DNA of 64,000 bases from assembly GCA_020747015.1 (NCBI GenBank), contig JAGTJM010000002.1, forward strand, positions 1 through 64,000, written 5' to 3'. The notes under the pieces are model-generated. The model made no database searches. It was not told the origin of the DNA and saw nothing but the letters and a program-made list of their open reading frames with translations. Position numbers and translations under genes: made by a program. This stretch comes from Pyrenochaeta sp. MPI-SDFR-AT-0127 (taxonomy: Eukaryota; Ascomycota; Dothideomycetes; Pleosporales; Cucurbitariaceae). The first letter of the stretch is position 1, and each line of letters opens with the position of its first letter. Below, one piece after another: positions 12,528-23,971 of this stretch.

Positions 12528-13711
12528 TCATCGGCGAAAAACACTGAGGAAACTCTTGCGCTTGCTAATTGTTGGTGTGGTCTTGGTGTCATTCGGAATA
12601 GGTGGTGGAACCAGGTGTGCGTTGGAGTTTGACCTTTTGCTGAATTTAGAGAGAAGCGGCTCCGACTTCTTACTGTTTATTTTGATATCAGCAGACTTCG
12701 AGGGCGCCGCATCGTTGATCCCTTTCTCGTTGACGGCTACTCCAGAGTCGAGCGGTCCATCATTAAGAATCGGAGGGGTGACGACGGTTCTTCCAGTGTT
12801 AGCCTTGGAACTGTTGCGAGAGAGCTGGATGCTACTCTTTGCTTTGGAGACAGCAGACTTCCGGGAGCTCTTTGTCATCGCACGCTTTATATTACTACCA
12901 GTCTCCTCTGCGTATTGGCGCTCCAGTCGCTCGATTTCGCCGAGAATGGTCATGCCGTTCATAGCAAGGCTTTCCTCGGGAATTGGTACAAACTTGACGA
13001 TGCCTCGATCAGACGATACGCCGATGGATTCTGCCATGAAAGTTTGAATGAGGGCGGCATTCCGCTTGTTGGTCGTAGGCTGCAATTGGATGGGCAGAGC
13101 GTTAATGGTGAGGATGTAGGTTGGCTCAAACGAGCCGCCAAGGAGCAAGCATGCCGAGTGGTTGACAGTGATCATGATCGAGGTTTCCGGCCTTTGATAG
13201 CGAGTGGAGAGGTGGTGTGAGAGGTCGGTTACCAGGGTGTACTCATCTTTGATCTACACTCGGTTAGCATCGTGTTGAGAGTGGAGCAACACGGAGATTA
13301 AGCACATACGATAACGTTTGTCCGCAACTCGACAATAATGGGGGCATCTTTGGTCACACGCTCACGAGCAGACGACGCTGTACCGTCCTTGTAGGCGAAG
13401 GAATCGTCATAGAACTGTTGGCGGGAACGAGAGGTGGTGGGCCGTAGCTGGCCAATCTTATCGCCGGTTGTGCCTCGAGTGATGGGCCGCAGTTGTGACA
13501 AGTCGTCCTGGTCTCCGTCTTGGACTGAATGGGGCGAAGATGCAAAGGAGAACTGCGAGGGCGAGGGTGAAAGTGGTCCTCCAGTCGTCTCAGGTGGCAG
13601 CAGGTTGACGCCTGCCGGCTTGGGAAATACATTTCCCGAGTAGGTTGAGGTTGACGATGGCCGCGACATCTTGGTCTGGGTCGAGGTAGAGTTGTTGACG
13701 GAGTGGGGCAT
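12528..13711 (-). CDS. Protein with internal MIF-like (tautomerase-superfamily) domain
   Basis: Two exons, 13711-13310 and 13253-12528, flank a 56-bp intron (GTATGT..GTGTAG) and give 375 aa. A later start at 13669 is possible. The MIF-like domain covers about residues 119-245. It runs from the beta strand KDAPIIVELRTNVI, through a helix, to GGSFEPTY, where MIF has its GGSSEP loop, then an ALIQTFMAESIGVSSDR helix-strand segment. About 120 residues of Ser/Pro-rich sequence precede the domain, and a Lys/Ser-rich tail ending KRKSFLSVFRR follows it. In MIF the catalytic base is the N-terminal proline exposed after Met1 is removed. Here the domain is internal, so that chemistry should be absent. 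The domain call rests on the fold-specific motifs; the cellular role is unknown. Confidence 0.8.
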
Positions 13712-14980
13712 GACGAGTGGTGTCGAGCGAAGAATAGCTGCAGCGAGAATGTATGAGTGACGGCGGTGGGTGTTTGTTTGGCTGGGAGGGGAGCCGTGAA
13801 TTCCTGAGGGCAATCCTGGACTATTCGCCTAGATATGGATAAAGAGGTTCGTGTAACGAACAGGCATGCAGGTGCGCGGATCACAACGCGGACTTGTCTA
13901 TCTCTGCGTAAGACGGGCCGTGGGTGTTGCAGAGCGGTGGGCGGCGGTTATCTTGGAGCGACACGGAGAGGGTGGGGAGCCAATGGTGGTAGTGCTGTGG
14001 GGGAAGGGGAGAAGGATGCTGGGTGGTCGAGGCAGATACAGCAAGCAACAGGCTTCTAATGAACAAGACGATGGCCGCGCAAACGCCCCGCAGTAATGGA
14101 GAGGAACCGTGGTCGATCAGGAACAAAATGCTGGTCCTGCCAACCAGGCGGACACTAAATGGATATATAGCAGCCAGGACTGTCCCAAAGTCTCGCCGCA
14201 GCACGACCGCTTCGGGAGTGACAGGGTTGTTCCATTACACGACCCTGGCGGCGCCATTCGGTTTGGGGTGGTATGCAAAAAGATCGGGCTAGGTCTTATC
14301 TGCGTTGGGCGTTGTGTGCGTGTGTAGCCAAGGGCACCCGTCGGCCACTCCCCGACGTCGCTGCATCGCTGGTGGGCGACCGCAGCGCTGCTCGCTCAGC
14401 AGCCTTTTCTCTAAACATATCGCCTTTTGCTGGTCATCCGCCACTCAGCACCCACGCCACCACCTGCATGTCCGCTGCACCCACTGCGCTTTTCGACCAT
14501 CGTGCTATGCACCTGCGTCTTGTCGCCTCTGTTTATAGCGGTGATCGCCAGAGGCCAGGAGCGACTCCGTCCACGGCAGCCGCGGCCCTGGTCAACGCGC
14601 AAACGCTGCTTGTCCCCAGGAGCATGACTCCGAAAAGCCACACAACACACCATGAAATGTTTTACCGTGTTTCCTAGCCTAGAGCCCACGTCCACCGCCT
14701 ACTGCGCCAATCCCTGTCCGGACTTCGACCCGCACCTCGTTCGGATTTGGGTCGAGGCCTTGCTCGTTAGACGTGGTCTTGTGCCTTCGTACTGAGCCTT
14801 TTGTGTTTGCGTTACGTGGGCGGTTCCTCCCGCCCACCACCCACGGATCAAAGAAGCAGAGCCATCCTGACTAGCAATCCCACAATCTCCGACTTTTCAA
14901 TCCTTGCGGTCCGGAAGGCTGACGTTGTTGTATTGCTTGATGATCAACTACCTGGCTTCTAACCACCGTCCCCAGTACAT
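13712..14980. other. Upstream region of the MIF-like gene
   Basis: About 1.3 kb between two minus-strand genes. It is GC-richer than the later accessory part and carries overlapping short ORFs on both strands, all without domains. It must contain the promoter of the MIF-like gene and the 3' end of the kinase-like locus. I see no clear TATA box. Confidence 0.3.
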
Positions 14981-16307
14981 TCACGACAGTGACCTGAAAA
15001 TCAACTCTCGGTGCCTAACTTCAAACACATCTTCCCATTTCTCCCCAATGACAACCTCATCCCCCAATACCGAGAGGCCCATCTTCATTGCGGCCAGTCG
15101 GACATCCTCTGTAGCTTCATCTGCACTCTCATAATGACCAATCCATGCTTTCACCAAAACGTTTCCCAATCTAGCTTCCTCTAGTTTCTGGAACAAATCC
15201 TCTCGGTGTCTCTCATGCAAGGCCTCAGCCACATCAGGCGAAGCAGTAAGCAGACTACCATCCATAGGACGCACTGGCTCCCAAGCTTCTCCTCGCGTTC
15301 TGGGTGAGACGACCGTAAAGTCGTTAGTCATGAGCCGCCAAACAAACGTGGCCCAATAGAACCTTTATACAGTAAGCATTAGTCTCACAGACAATTCTTG
15401 GATTGGTGTTTACTAACATATCCTCCTTTACACTTCCTCTGCTGTAGTCTTCTGGAAAGAATTCGTCGTACATGACTGATTCATCTCCTGCCCATTCTCC
15501 CTCATCCCAAAACCAGGCTGACGTTCCGTCATCATCACTGATCTCCTCATTCGTGTGGCCTGAAGTAGTCCCTGAACGTTCGGCTGTCTCTCGCTTTCTC
15601 TCTCTTGCTTCTTTAGCTGCATCTCTTCTAAACTCTTCCTCAATTTAAGGCGCAGAAGCGCAGATGAAGCCGGTAATCGCCAGCGAGTAGTCAGACCGCA
15701 GCCACACAATCTACTAGGAGAAAGTTTTTGATGTACATAGGTCGGGAGTGAACAAAGCTGAACGCAGATAGTACCTGCAAAGCCCAGCGATAGTACAAGG
15801 ACAACATCACTCTATCCTCTCGGGAAAGCGTCTGGGTGACAGGGACTCCCAACGCTGGCAGTGGAAAGCACATTGGGCCAGGCATAAGCTTTTCGACTAC
15901 CACACCACTGCTGCTGTGGAGACCACCGACATAGCTATCAAGTAAGTTTTATATATCTATTACAGGCATTGAGGATCCACACACCGAACAATTCTTGGAT
16001 GATCTCCATTCAGGAGATTGTAGGCTTGTTGTAAACGTTTGATAGCCCAACCCGCTCTTGTTCGAGGGTTCGGATGCCCGTCATCTGGCTCGAAGATGAT
16101 GATGCTTGCGCCGTCTTTATGACGCGTACAGAACGCTCTTTCGAAAAAGTCGTCATACAAGTCTTGTGAGTCCTGCGGCGCAATGCTCGCTTCAGGAGGA
16201 ACAGGCACGCCACCTACATAATGTTGCGAAAGTCTACGTTTGGCAATGGGATAATGGTTTGCTTCATCAGATCGCGATGCCAAAGCAGATGACAGTACTG
16301 AACCCAT
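14981..16307 (-). pseudogene. Broken protein-kinase-like gene
   Basis: Exons 16307-15985, 15934-15418 and 15362-14981 splice with GTGTGT..TAG and GTTAGT..AAG introns of 50 and 55 bp. Conserved pieces of a fungal kinase-like family appear in order: HPRIVRYVGG, a DRVMLSLYYRWALQ helix, FVHSRPMYIKNF in place of the catalytic loop, VWLRSDYSLAITGF in place of DFG, a Glu/Arg-rich helix, and FYWATFVWRLMTND. Two lesions break it. A one-base frame slip lies between about 15708 and 15722, and an in-frame TAA sits at 15645-15647. The first codons, MGSVLSS, would suit N-myristoylation. Canonical HRD and DFG residues are absent, so even the ancestor was probably a degenerate kinase. Sequencing error could explain one lesion but hardly both. 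Confidence 0.65.
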
Positions 16308-17899
16308 GCCCTGGATATCTCTCGATCCGCAAGACGCACAGCATATCGGCGGTAATCTGCTGTGACCAGGCGCGCAGGATTTGAGAGTCGCACGTGAGAG
16401 TGGCCCTAGGCCGAGCCGAGTAGGCCCAGACAAAACAAGAACAATCGCCGAGCTTCCTGACGGCTCGTGAAGCCACAGCGTAACCCAGAGAAGCGCCCGT
16501 TATCCGCATTCAGCAGACATCATACTTCACTTGCGTCACCATCAAATCATGTGCGCACCAATGTCATTCCTATGCTCTAGGTCATTCATCTCGTGCACGT
16601 ACGGGCAACGCACAACCGACCCTAGTATCTTCCAGGCTTCGATGAAGGCACACCGAGACGGTTGCATGGTAACAGCTCGGGTGTTCACATCTGCGTGCAT
16701 CGACAATATGCTGACAAACAAGTACCTGAAGATATCTAGGCGCGAGCATGAATCGTTCTTTGTCCCCTTCCCGCGCCAACTAGTGGTCAATACTGCAACC
16801 GCAATAAAGAGTTCAGACCACTTCGAACATTAATGACCAATTGGACGTTGGAAGCAGGGCCATCTGGCCATCGATCCATGTACCCTGCGAATCTCACATC
16901 TCGTAACCGCAGGCCCTTGTCTATGGGGGCTCAGATTTACCAGCACAATGCATGTCAGAACCTTTTCGAGATGTGGATCTGGTGCTAATGCTGTGTAACG
17001 ACGCACTGTATCGGCCTCACATCGTTCAACATGTATCCTCATCCCCTGCATTTGATACTAGGGTCTTACCTCGGTCTGTGGCTCAACGGGCTTGCCTACT
17101 CCACTCCAATGAAACCGCCATCTAGGCTGCAATCCTTCTCTCCGGATATTTCAGTGACTGTGTTCTGAATAGGCAAGCGCAACCATGGTATCCTGGTCGC
17201 CAACGGTGACACTACGCAAGCCGCCGTAATTGCTCCAAACGGTGCAACCGCGCGGCCCGTCCAAAGGATCGCAATTTACATTTGATGCAGAACCACGGGG
17301 TACATCTGGGGGAGAATCCACAATCGCTCACAAGCTCATGTTGGGAGCACACCCACTAACCGAAATGGCCGGGTAATGTCTCTTGGCACTTACTTTCTTA
17401 TTGGAACGGTTCGCCTAAGAATGACTTTATACAACCTAGATTCAGTGCTGTGCGTCGGCCCCCATTTGCTTAGGGCTGCATTACGTGAGCAGTAAGACCT
17501 GCAGTCTGGGGAAAACACAGCCCTCATCTGCAAGTTTGTTTTTCAAGCCTACTTAGATATTAAAAGATTGGCGTTCTTGCCCACTATTCAAATTCAGGAA
17601 ATGGGTTAGAAAGTGCGTAATGGCCTCCAGAATCATTGATGGCTGTGGGGCACTATGACGTGAAAGCTGCAAGATTCTTGCTTCTGTATAGATGTTTCAA
17701 TACAATCTGCAGCAACTTACTGAGCTGTCTTGCACCGACTGAAACGGTGTTGAGACTTGATCACCACTGCCAACTTGGGCAATGACATGGCACGTGAAGT
17801 CGCGTCTGCAGCTGGCGCAAGTCAACAAGCGTTGCTCTCTCCACCCCACCGCTCACTTAGAGACCCACATAACCGACTCAAACTCAACTTCCTCCCCAA
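16308..17899. other. Intergenic region between kinase-like relic and CENP-X
   Basis: About 1.6 kb with no supportable gene; ORFs here are at most about 100 codons and overlap one another. Just upstream of 17900 the leader becomes pyrimidine/CA-rich (17835-17895), typical of fungal 5' UTRs. Confidence 0.3.
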
Positions 17900-18460
17900 A
17901 TGCCTCCCAAAAATGCGGCTGCAGTTGCCTCGCGCCGAAAAGGCCCCCAGTTCAACCCACCACGGCCAGTACAAACGCAAACGCAAACATCTGCAGCGAC
18001 GAAACGCGCACCCGCAGCAGCATCATCGCGTGCAACAGGCGGCCCCAAAAAGCCGAATGCGTCTGCTGCTCGATCTAGGGTTCAAACAGCTGCCACTGTC
18101 ATCTCGTCTGAAGATGAACAGGAACTAGACGACCTAGATCTTGACGATAGCGATGATCTGATGGAAGACGCGCCAGTACGCGCAACTCGAGAGCAGGCCG
18201 CGTCTGCGCCAATAGCCCCGCCTATACCTGCACCCCTCCTTGCTCGACTGCTCTACGAGAACTTCGAGGACCCAAATACGCAAATACAAAAGGGTGCGAT
18301 GAATTTGGTAGGGAAGTACATGGAGATCTTCGTTCGGGAAGCCTTCGCTCGAGCGAAGAATGAGAGAGAAACATCTGTCAAGGATGGAGGTATCTCAGAC
18401 GGATTTCTGCAAGTTGAAGACTTGGAAAAGCTTGCGCCGCAGCTGGTGTTAGACTTCTGA
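17900..18460 (+). CDS. CENP-X / MHF2 histone-fold protein
   Basis: Intronless, 186 aa. The C-terminal 80 residues match the CENP-X (MHF2, STRA13) histone fold: IPAPLLARLLYENF at 109-122, AMNLVGKYMEIFVREAFARA at 133-152, and a final DLEKLAPQLVLDF, the family hallmark ending. In other eukaryotes it pairs with CENP-S (MHF1), both in the CENP-T-W-S-X inner kinetochore complex and as the DNA-binding partner of the FANCM/Fml1 helicase. The first 100 residues are a low-complexity, basic, Ala/Thr-rich arm followed by an acidic patch at 70-90. The animal protein is only about 80 residues, so this long arm is a fungal extension. ATG 17900 follows a CCTCCCCAA leader. Confidence 0.88.
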   Translation: MPPKNAAAVASRRKGPQFNPPRPVQTQTQTSAATKRAPAAASSRATGGPKKPNASAARSRVQTAATVISSEDEQELDDLDLDDSDDLMEDAPVRATREQAASAPIAPPIPAPLLARLLYENFEDPNTQIQKGAMNLVGKYMEIFVREAFARAKNERETSVKDGGISDGFLQVEDLEKLAPQLVLDF

Positions 18461-19704
18461 AGTTTGGGCTGGCGCATTCTTATGGAGGAAAACGTGTACA
18501 AGCTTGGAGCCTGTTAGGCTATCGCAACATTGGTCTGGATGCAAGACATCATCTCTATGTAACGGACGAGACAGCGAAGGCATTTCGCCAACTGCGGTTG
18601 TCACCAGTACGCTTCCTCAGGAGGCATCATACTTCCTGCAGCTTGCAGAGGACTGTTCTAGGCCCTAGGCGCCAGTGTCTCTGACGCTGCCATAGAGGGA
18701 CTGTGATTGAAGAGACGACTTGGCCTGTAGAGGTGATGCGTACTATTGTACTCAAGATGCGGACGCGGCGACAGGTCGAAACTTGCATGTGCAGCAGAAG
18801 AATATGTGAACCTGGAGAAATGTCAACTATTCCTTGCCGCCGATCTTGAAGCCAAATGATTGACACATGACGTTTGACACGTTTGAAACAATGCACAATG
18901 AGGCCTGGTTTTTAAGGAGCACATTAAAGTACTTTCAGGCACCGCATGAACACCAAATTGGCAGGCAACTCTTCAATTTCGCAAACAACGTTCCCGTGTG
19001 TCTGCCATGGCCGGTTTTGAGGTAGCCGATGCCAGGCAAGGTTGGCGGGACCCTGAGGCAAGCTCAAACGCAACCGGAACATGCAGCGCTTCGCACCCTC
19101 AACACCTAAACCAAGCCCTGCCACCACACCATCATCGTCCAAATCTTCGCGCATCCGAATAGCTTACACTTCGCAATCCTTGTGTACAGTGGAAATGCAG
19201 TCGACTTGTCTTCTGCTACAATTTGAATGTAATTTCGATCATGTTCGTGGGGAACGGCAGTGCAGCACACCAATTCTGGCGGTGACAGCCTTGAGCCTCA
19301 TGTTGCAGGGGTCGCGCAGCCGAGCTAGAGGCTGAAGCACGACCAGCTTCCAACGCGTCGCACATCACCGCCCGTGTATCGGAATTGCTGTTAACCGCAG
19401 CGTCCACAGTGGGCCCAAACGCGACCTCGCGGCTGGTATTTCATGCCTTAAAGTGAGCCTATAGCCACCCCTCAGGCTCTCTCTTCCCTTCTGCATCTCA
19501 CGTTTCTGTTGCTATTGCCTTTCCTTTGCATCTCTTTCTTTGAGCTTTCTCCATCACCTCGACGGTATTTTATCATAATATTCCCTGGCTAGTCCAGCTT
19601 AGTTTCCAGAGCGCAAGTCGCCTACATCCACTCTCTTGACGAGACTATTCGCATACTCTATAATTTTACTCGGAAACCCTTGGAAGAACCGCACAGCAAT
19701 CAAC
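18461..19704. other. Intergenic region upstream of the cupredoxin gene
   Basis: No supportable ORF. The stretch 19470-19600 is strongly CT-rich on the plus strand, the usual look of a well-expressed fungal promoter/5' UTR. It leads to the ATG at 19705. Confidence 0.35.
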
Positions 19705-20583
19705 ATGTACTTCTCGAGATCAGTCATCGTATCTGCCCTTATGGGCTTCGCGGCAGCAGAGTCGCAGTCGATTGCGGCTTCAGAATCCATCAGCAGCGCA
19801 TCGGCAACATCATTGTCATTAGGAAGCCTGTCTACCGGGACACCAGCTGGAATGGTCGCTACTCACATCATTCAAGTCGGCGGTCCAAACGGGTCTTTGG
19901 CTTTCTATCCCAACTCAGTCAAGGCGGCACCAGGAGATCTTGTCCAGTTCCAGTTCCACCCAAAGGTATGTTCCTCCCCCTGCTGTCGTTTGTAGCTTGG
20001 TCTAACAATGGAATTAGAACCACTCCGTTGTCCAATCCACCTTCGACAACCCTTGCATACCCATTCAGAACATCCAGGCCAACAAGACCGATGCGTTCTA
20101 CTCAGGCTTCATGCCTACCAACGCATCCTTCGCCGCAACATCCCAGGTCCTTACATACACTATTCGCGTCAAGGACGAGAAGCCCGTTTGGTTCTATTGC
20201 TCGCAAGGAAAGCATTGCCAGGCTGGTATGGTTGGTGCCATTAATGCGTATGTCTCCCTTATATCAGGACTACCTCCAAATTCGTTCCAGAACTAACATA
20301 GAGCAGTCCTGCAGCCGGCAACCGCACCATGGAAGCTTTCGTCGCTCTCGCCGCTTCGGCAACTGAGAACTTGAGCCCCGGCCAAGCACCTGGCTCCGGC
20401 GGCAGCGCTGGCGGAAACACTCCTCCCTCACCTTCAAGCGGCTCTGGCACTGCTGGAGGAAACGACGCCAGCGGCACTGGATCCGGCCCAGCACAGGCAA
20501 CTGCCAACGTTGCAGCGGGTCTTAGCTCGCAGTCATTCTTCGGCTTGGGCGCGGCGGCTGTTGCTGCTATCGCTATGTTGTAA
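19705..20583 (+). CDS. GPI-anchored extracellular cupredoxin (serine-rich)
   Basis: Exons 19705-19965, 20018-20247 and 20307-20583 give 255 aa. Introns are GTATGT..TTAG and GTATGT..GCAG with CTAAC branch sites. A signal peptide covers about residues 1-18, followed by a Ser/Ala-rich spacer. The plastocyanin-like domain spans about 50-170. The type-1 copper ligands are visible: His89 in the NHSV motif, then Cys148, His153 and Met158 in the C-x4-H-x4-M loop. The tail is Gly/Ser/Pro-rich and ends in a hydrophobic segment, which fits GPI attachment at the cell surface. Related fungal proteins are wall-associated; their redox role is uncertain. An in-frame ATG at 19636 lies 23 codons upstream, but 19705 gives the proper signal peptide. 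Confidence 0.88.
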
Positions 20584-21904
20584 ATTGGAGATGTGACAGT
20601 ACTTGTGTTTTGACTCGAGGTGATGGAATAACGAATACGAGATGTTCCCGGTGTGCGATACCATTCTTTTGGGGACGTAGCTGGTTTTGATCGAAGAGCT
20701 ACATATTTGGAGGTGTTTCTTTGTGCGCGTGTGGATCGCCCTGAAGACGGCATGTCACGTCTGTATTTGGGTAGTCATAGAAAATTAATAGAACCTCTGC
20801 TCACTACTGTTCTCTTTGCGTTTATTGTACTGCTGCTGTACTCAACAATGACTGCTAGTGACAGGATGTGCGCTGACGCGAACAGAAGACTACACTGCTC
20901 AGGTGATATGGCCTTGAAGATCTCGACGCCAAAATCGAAGTATACTCAGACAACTTCAAGGTATGTACACTGTCGAAGACCCGTGAAGATTTCAGGAAAG
21001 ACTCTTGTGAAGGCATATGGGGGTAACGTGTCGTCGAAAAAGTATGTATGACCAAATTCGTAATAGCAATGTTGATGAGCGAGACTCTCAACAACGTATC
21101 AGGCTCGCTGATCCGTAGGCCAAATGCATAGGCGAGTCAGGACAATGGTAAAGTAGTTGAGCAAACTGCCAGATGTAGCAATGACCCAGCTTCGATTTGT
21201 GGTGAGATGGCTCGAATTATCTGTGCATTTCAGAGCTTGTCTGCCGTGGGAGATATCGAGACGGAAGTTTTGTAGGCCAGAAGGATTAAGATACAGATCT
21301 AATGGCGATTCATCCTGACGAAGTCTTGTCTCTTGACACTGGCGCGGTCGTGTATCTTCACTAATCCTTCTCTTGGAAATAAGTTCTTGTAAAGAAAGAG
21401 AGATTCTATCAGTCTGCTGGTCGGCCCAACAGGCAACTATCGCTTCTTCACTTTATGCGCAAATGAAATTGAGGATCCCACGTTGGTTAACCGCCTCAGG
21501 CGCATCGTCGCTGTCGAGTGAAAGGATCAAGTTGGCTTGAAGTGCATTGGTGGGTTGGCCCTGGCTGTGTGAGCTGCGGCAAAATTAGTATCAACTGATA
21601 GAGCGAAAAGGCAGCAAGTGAAGGCACAGGGAAAGACAGGTTATAGTAGGCAAAGTTGTTGATGAAGCCAACGGAAGCAATGTGACAGCGGCAATGAGCG
21701 ATTTCCGAAATTCGTTGAGCACGCACTAAAGCGTGTGACGTGAGTGGAGGATGCAGTTGCTGGGGCAGGGTTTATCCGGATTTCGGCAGGTCTCGGGGAA
21801 CAACTTTTCATCGACATAGCTTCATATCTCCGCTGGTCCATCTCCAACACCACACCTCTCCACTCCATTCTCCAGTCGTCGCTCTCATCTCCCAGACCAG
21901 CGAA
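20584..21904. other. Intergenic region upstream of the phosphate carrier
   Basis: Contains only short ORFs on both strands with no domain. The last 80 bp (21820-21900) are CT/CA-rich, as expected for the leader of a highly expressed gene. Confidence 0.35.
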
Positions 21905-23077
21905 ATGTCGACCGCTCCTCCTCCTACCGCCTCCGGCTCGTCCAAGGTCGACGCTGCGAAGGCTCAGCTCGCGGCCAAGGTCGACCCCAATGCCCCTACT
22001 GGCGTTGCGCTGTACTCGCGATTCGCTTTCGCCGGTGCCGTCTGCTGCTCAGTCACCCACGGCGCTCTCACACCCGTCGATGTGTATGTTTTTCCGTCCG
22101 TCAATGGCATTGATGAAGGCCAATGGCTCCATCGCGCCTCCTCTTGCGACCACGCTCGCTAAGAGCTATCTACGAAATGACGACAGAGCGCCAAGCTAAC
22201 ATTCTTTTCAGTGTCAAGACCAGGATACAGCTTGACCCCGTCACCTACAACTCCGGCCTGATCGGTGGCTTCAAGAAGGTCATTGGCACCGAGGGTGCTG
22301 GCGCTGTCTGGACTGGTTTCGGTCCTACCGCTGCCGGTTACTTCCTCCAGGGTGCTTTCAAGTTCGGAGGTTACGAGTTCTTCAAGCAGCAGGCCATCAA
22401 CCTGGTCGGCTACGAGAACGCCAGCAACAACCGCACTGCTGTCTACCTCGCCTCGTCGGCGCTCGCTGAGTTCTTCGCTGATATCGCCCTTTGCCCTCTC
22501 GAGGCTACCCGTATTCGTCTCGTCTCTGAGCCCACTTTCGCCAATGGCCTCATTGGTGGCTTCAGCAAGATCTTGAAGACTGAGGGTGTTGGTGCTTTCT
22601 ACTCTGGTTTCGGCCCCATCCTGTTCAAGCAGTACGTCCCACCCAAACCCTTTTATTTCCCTTTATGAAGACTAACAAGCGATAAGGGTTCCATACACCA
22701 TGGCTAAGTTCGTTGTGTTCGAGAAGGTCAACGAGTCCATCTACAGCGTCGTCGACAAGAACAGCACCAGCAGCGGAATGCAGACCGTATACAATCTCAG
22801 CTCCGGTCTCGTCGCCGGTTTCGCCGCCGCCATCGTCTCCCAGCCTGCCGACACCATGCTATCCAAGATCAACAAGACAAAGGGTCTGCCCGGAGAGGGA
22901 ACCACCAGCCGCTTGATCAAGATTGCCAAGGAGCTTGGTCTCCGCGGATCCTATGGCGGTATCGGTGCTCGTCTGTTCATGGTGGGAACTCTTACTGCTG
23001 GTCAGTTTGCAATCTATGGCGATATCAAGAAAGCCTTGGGTGCGACTGGCGGTGTAGAAATCGCAAAGACTTCATAA
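21905..23077 (+). CDS. MIR1: Mitochondrial phosphate carrier (MIR1/PIC type)
   Basis: Exons 21905-22083, 22212-22631 and 22687-23077 encode 329 aa. The product is a mitochondrial carrier family protein that imports phosphate with a proton across the inner membrane for ATP synthesis. Three repeats of about 100 residues are present. The first carries PVDVVKTRIQ, spliced exactly across intron 1. The second carries PLEATRIRLVSEP and the third QPADTMLSKINKTKG, which are the diagnostic phosphate-carrier versions of the PxDxxKxR signature. Glycine-rich GFGPTAAGYFLQGAFKFGGYE segments also match this subfamily. Codon use is biased toward C-ending codons, consistent with high expression. Intron 1 is 128 bp and intron 2 is 55 bp with a CTAAC branch site. 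Confidence 0.95.
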
Positions 23078-23971
23078 GCTATCGAAAAAAAGAAACTGGA
23101 GTTGGGCGAGTTGAGAGTTGTAGAGGACGCCGGTGGAGGATAGAGGTGGGAGCTAGCAACAACAACACAAATATGATGGCTTCTGCGTTTCCTTCTATAA
23201 AGCATTTGCAGGGTAATTCTTTTGCGTTGTACACTCATGAAGTATTTTAAATAGAGTTCAACCGGATAGTGTATGAATAAAGACCTGTGGCTTTAATTCG
23301 ACCAAGTGTGCATATCTGTTCGTTTCTATCCCTTTATCACATCTCAAAAGCACTCATCTATGGACCTTCCTGGTAACTACGTAGCCTGGTTTGCACAGTG
23401 TTTAATCCTGGCATAGCATAGCCAGGAGTTCTTCACTACATTAATTAAGATGGCAACGCCAAGAACGCACGTCAACCAAGAAGGATGCCAGTCACATGTA
23501 AAGAGACAATTTCTTATTGGAATCGGAGTTGTAGCTGCCTTGGTGCTATCACTTCACTATGTCCATCTTCGACTTGTATTTTGTTGGTGTTGGTGATGAA
23601 TATGTCAACATCATAGGTGCCTTCTGCGTGGACCCAATTCAGTGGCCAAAGCTAGGTACTTTTCTTAAGCACATCGTGGTGAAGGAATGGGAAAACGGAG
23701 CCATGAAACCCATCCAAAGGGCTGGACAGATCAGACCAGTCGCCTTCGTAATGTTGAGACAGGTAATCGTATCAAAACAAATGTGGCACCACTTTCTTAT
23801 TGTGGCCAAAAGCTAGCCTAGATGACTGATGTCATATTTATGGCAACTGGATATCTAGAAGCACCATCGAAATGGCTTTTGTCCAAGTCAATGTAAATAC
23901 GCAGTATGACTACGCTAACGTACTAAAAATACATTATGCATCTCCTAGCCTCTGCTTTTCGTCTCGCATAA
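23078..23971. other. Convergent intergenic region
   Basis: Lies between the 3' ends of the phosphate carrier (+) and the GST (-). An 85-codon ORF at 23559-23816 (+) has no domain and no support. I see nothing else. Confidence 0.3.
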
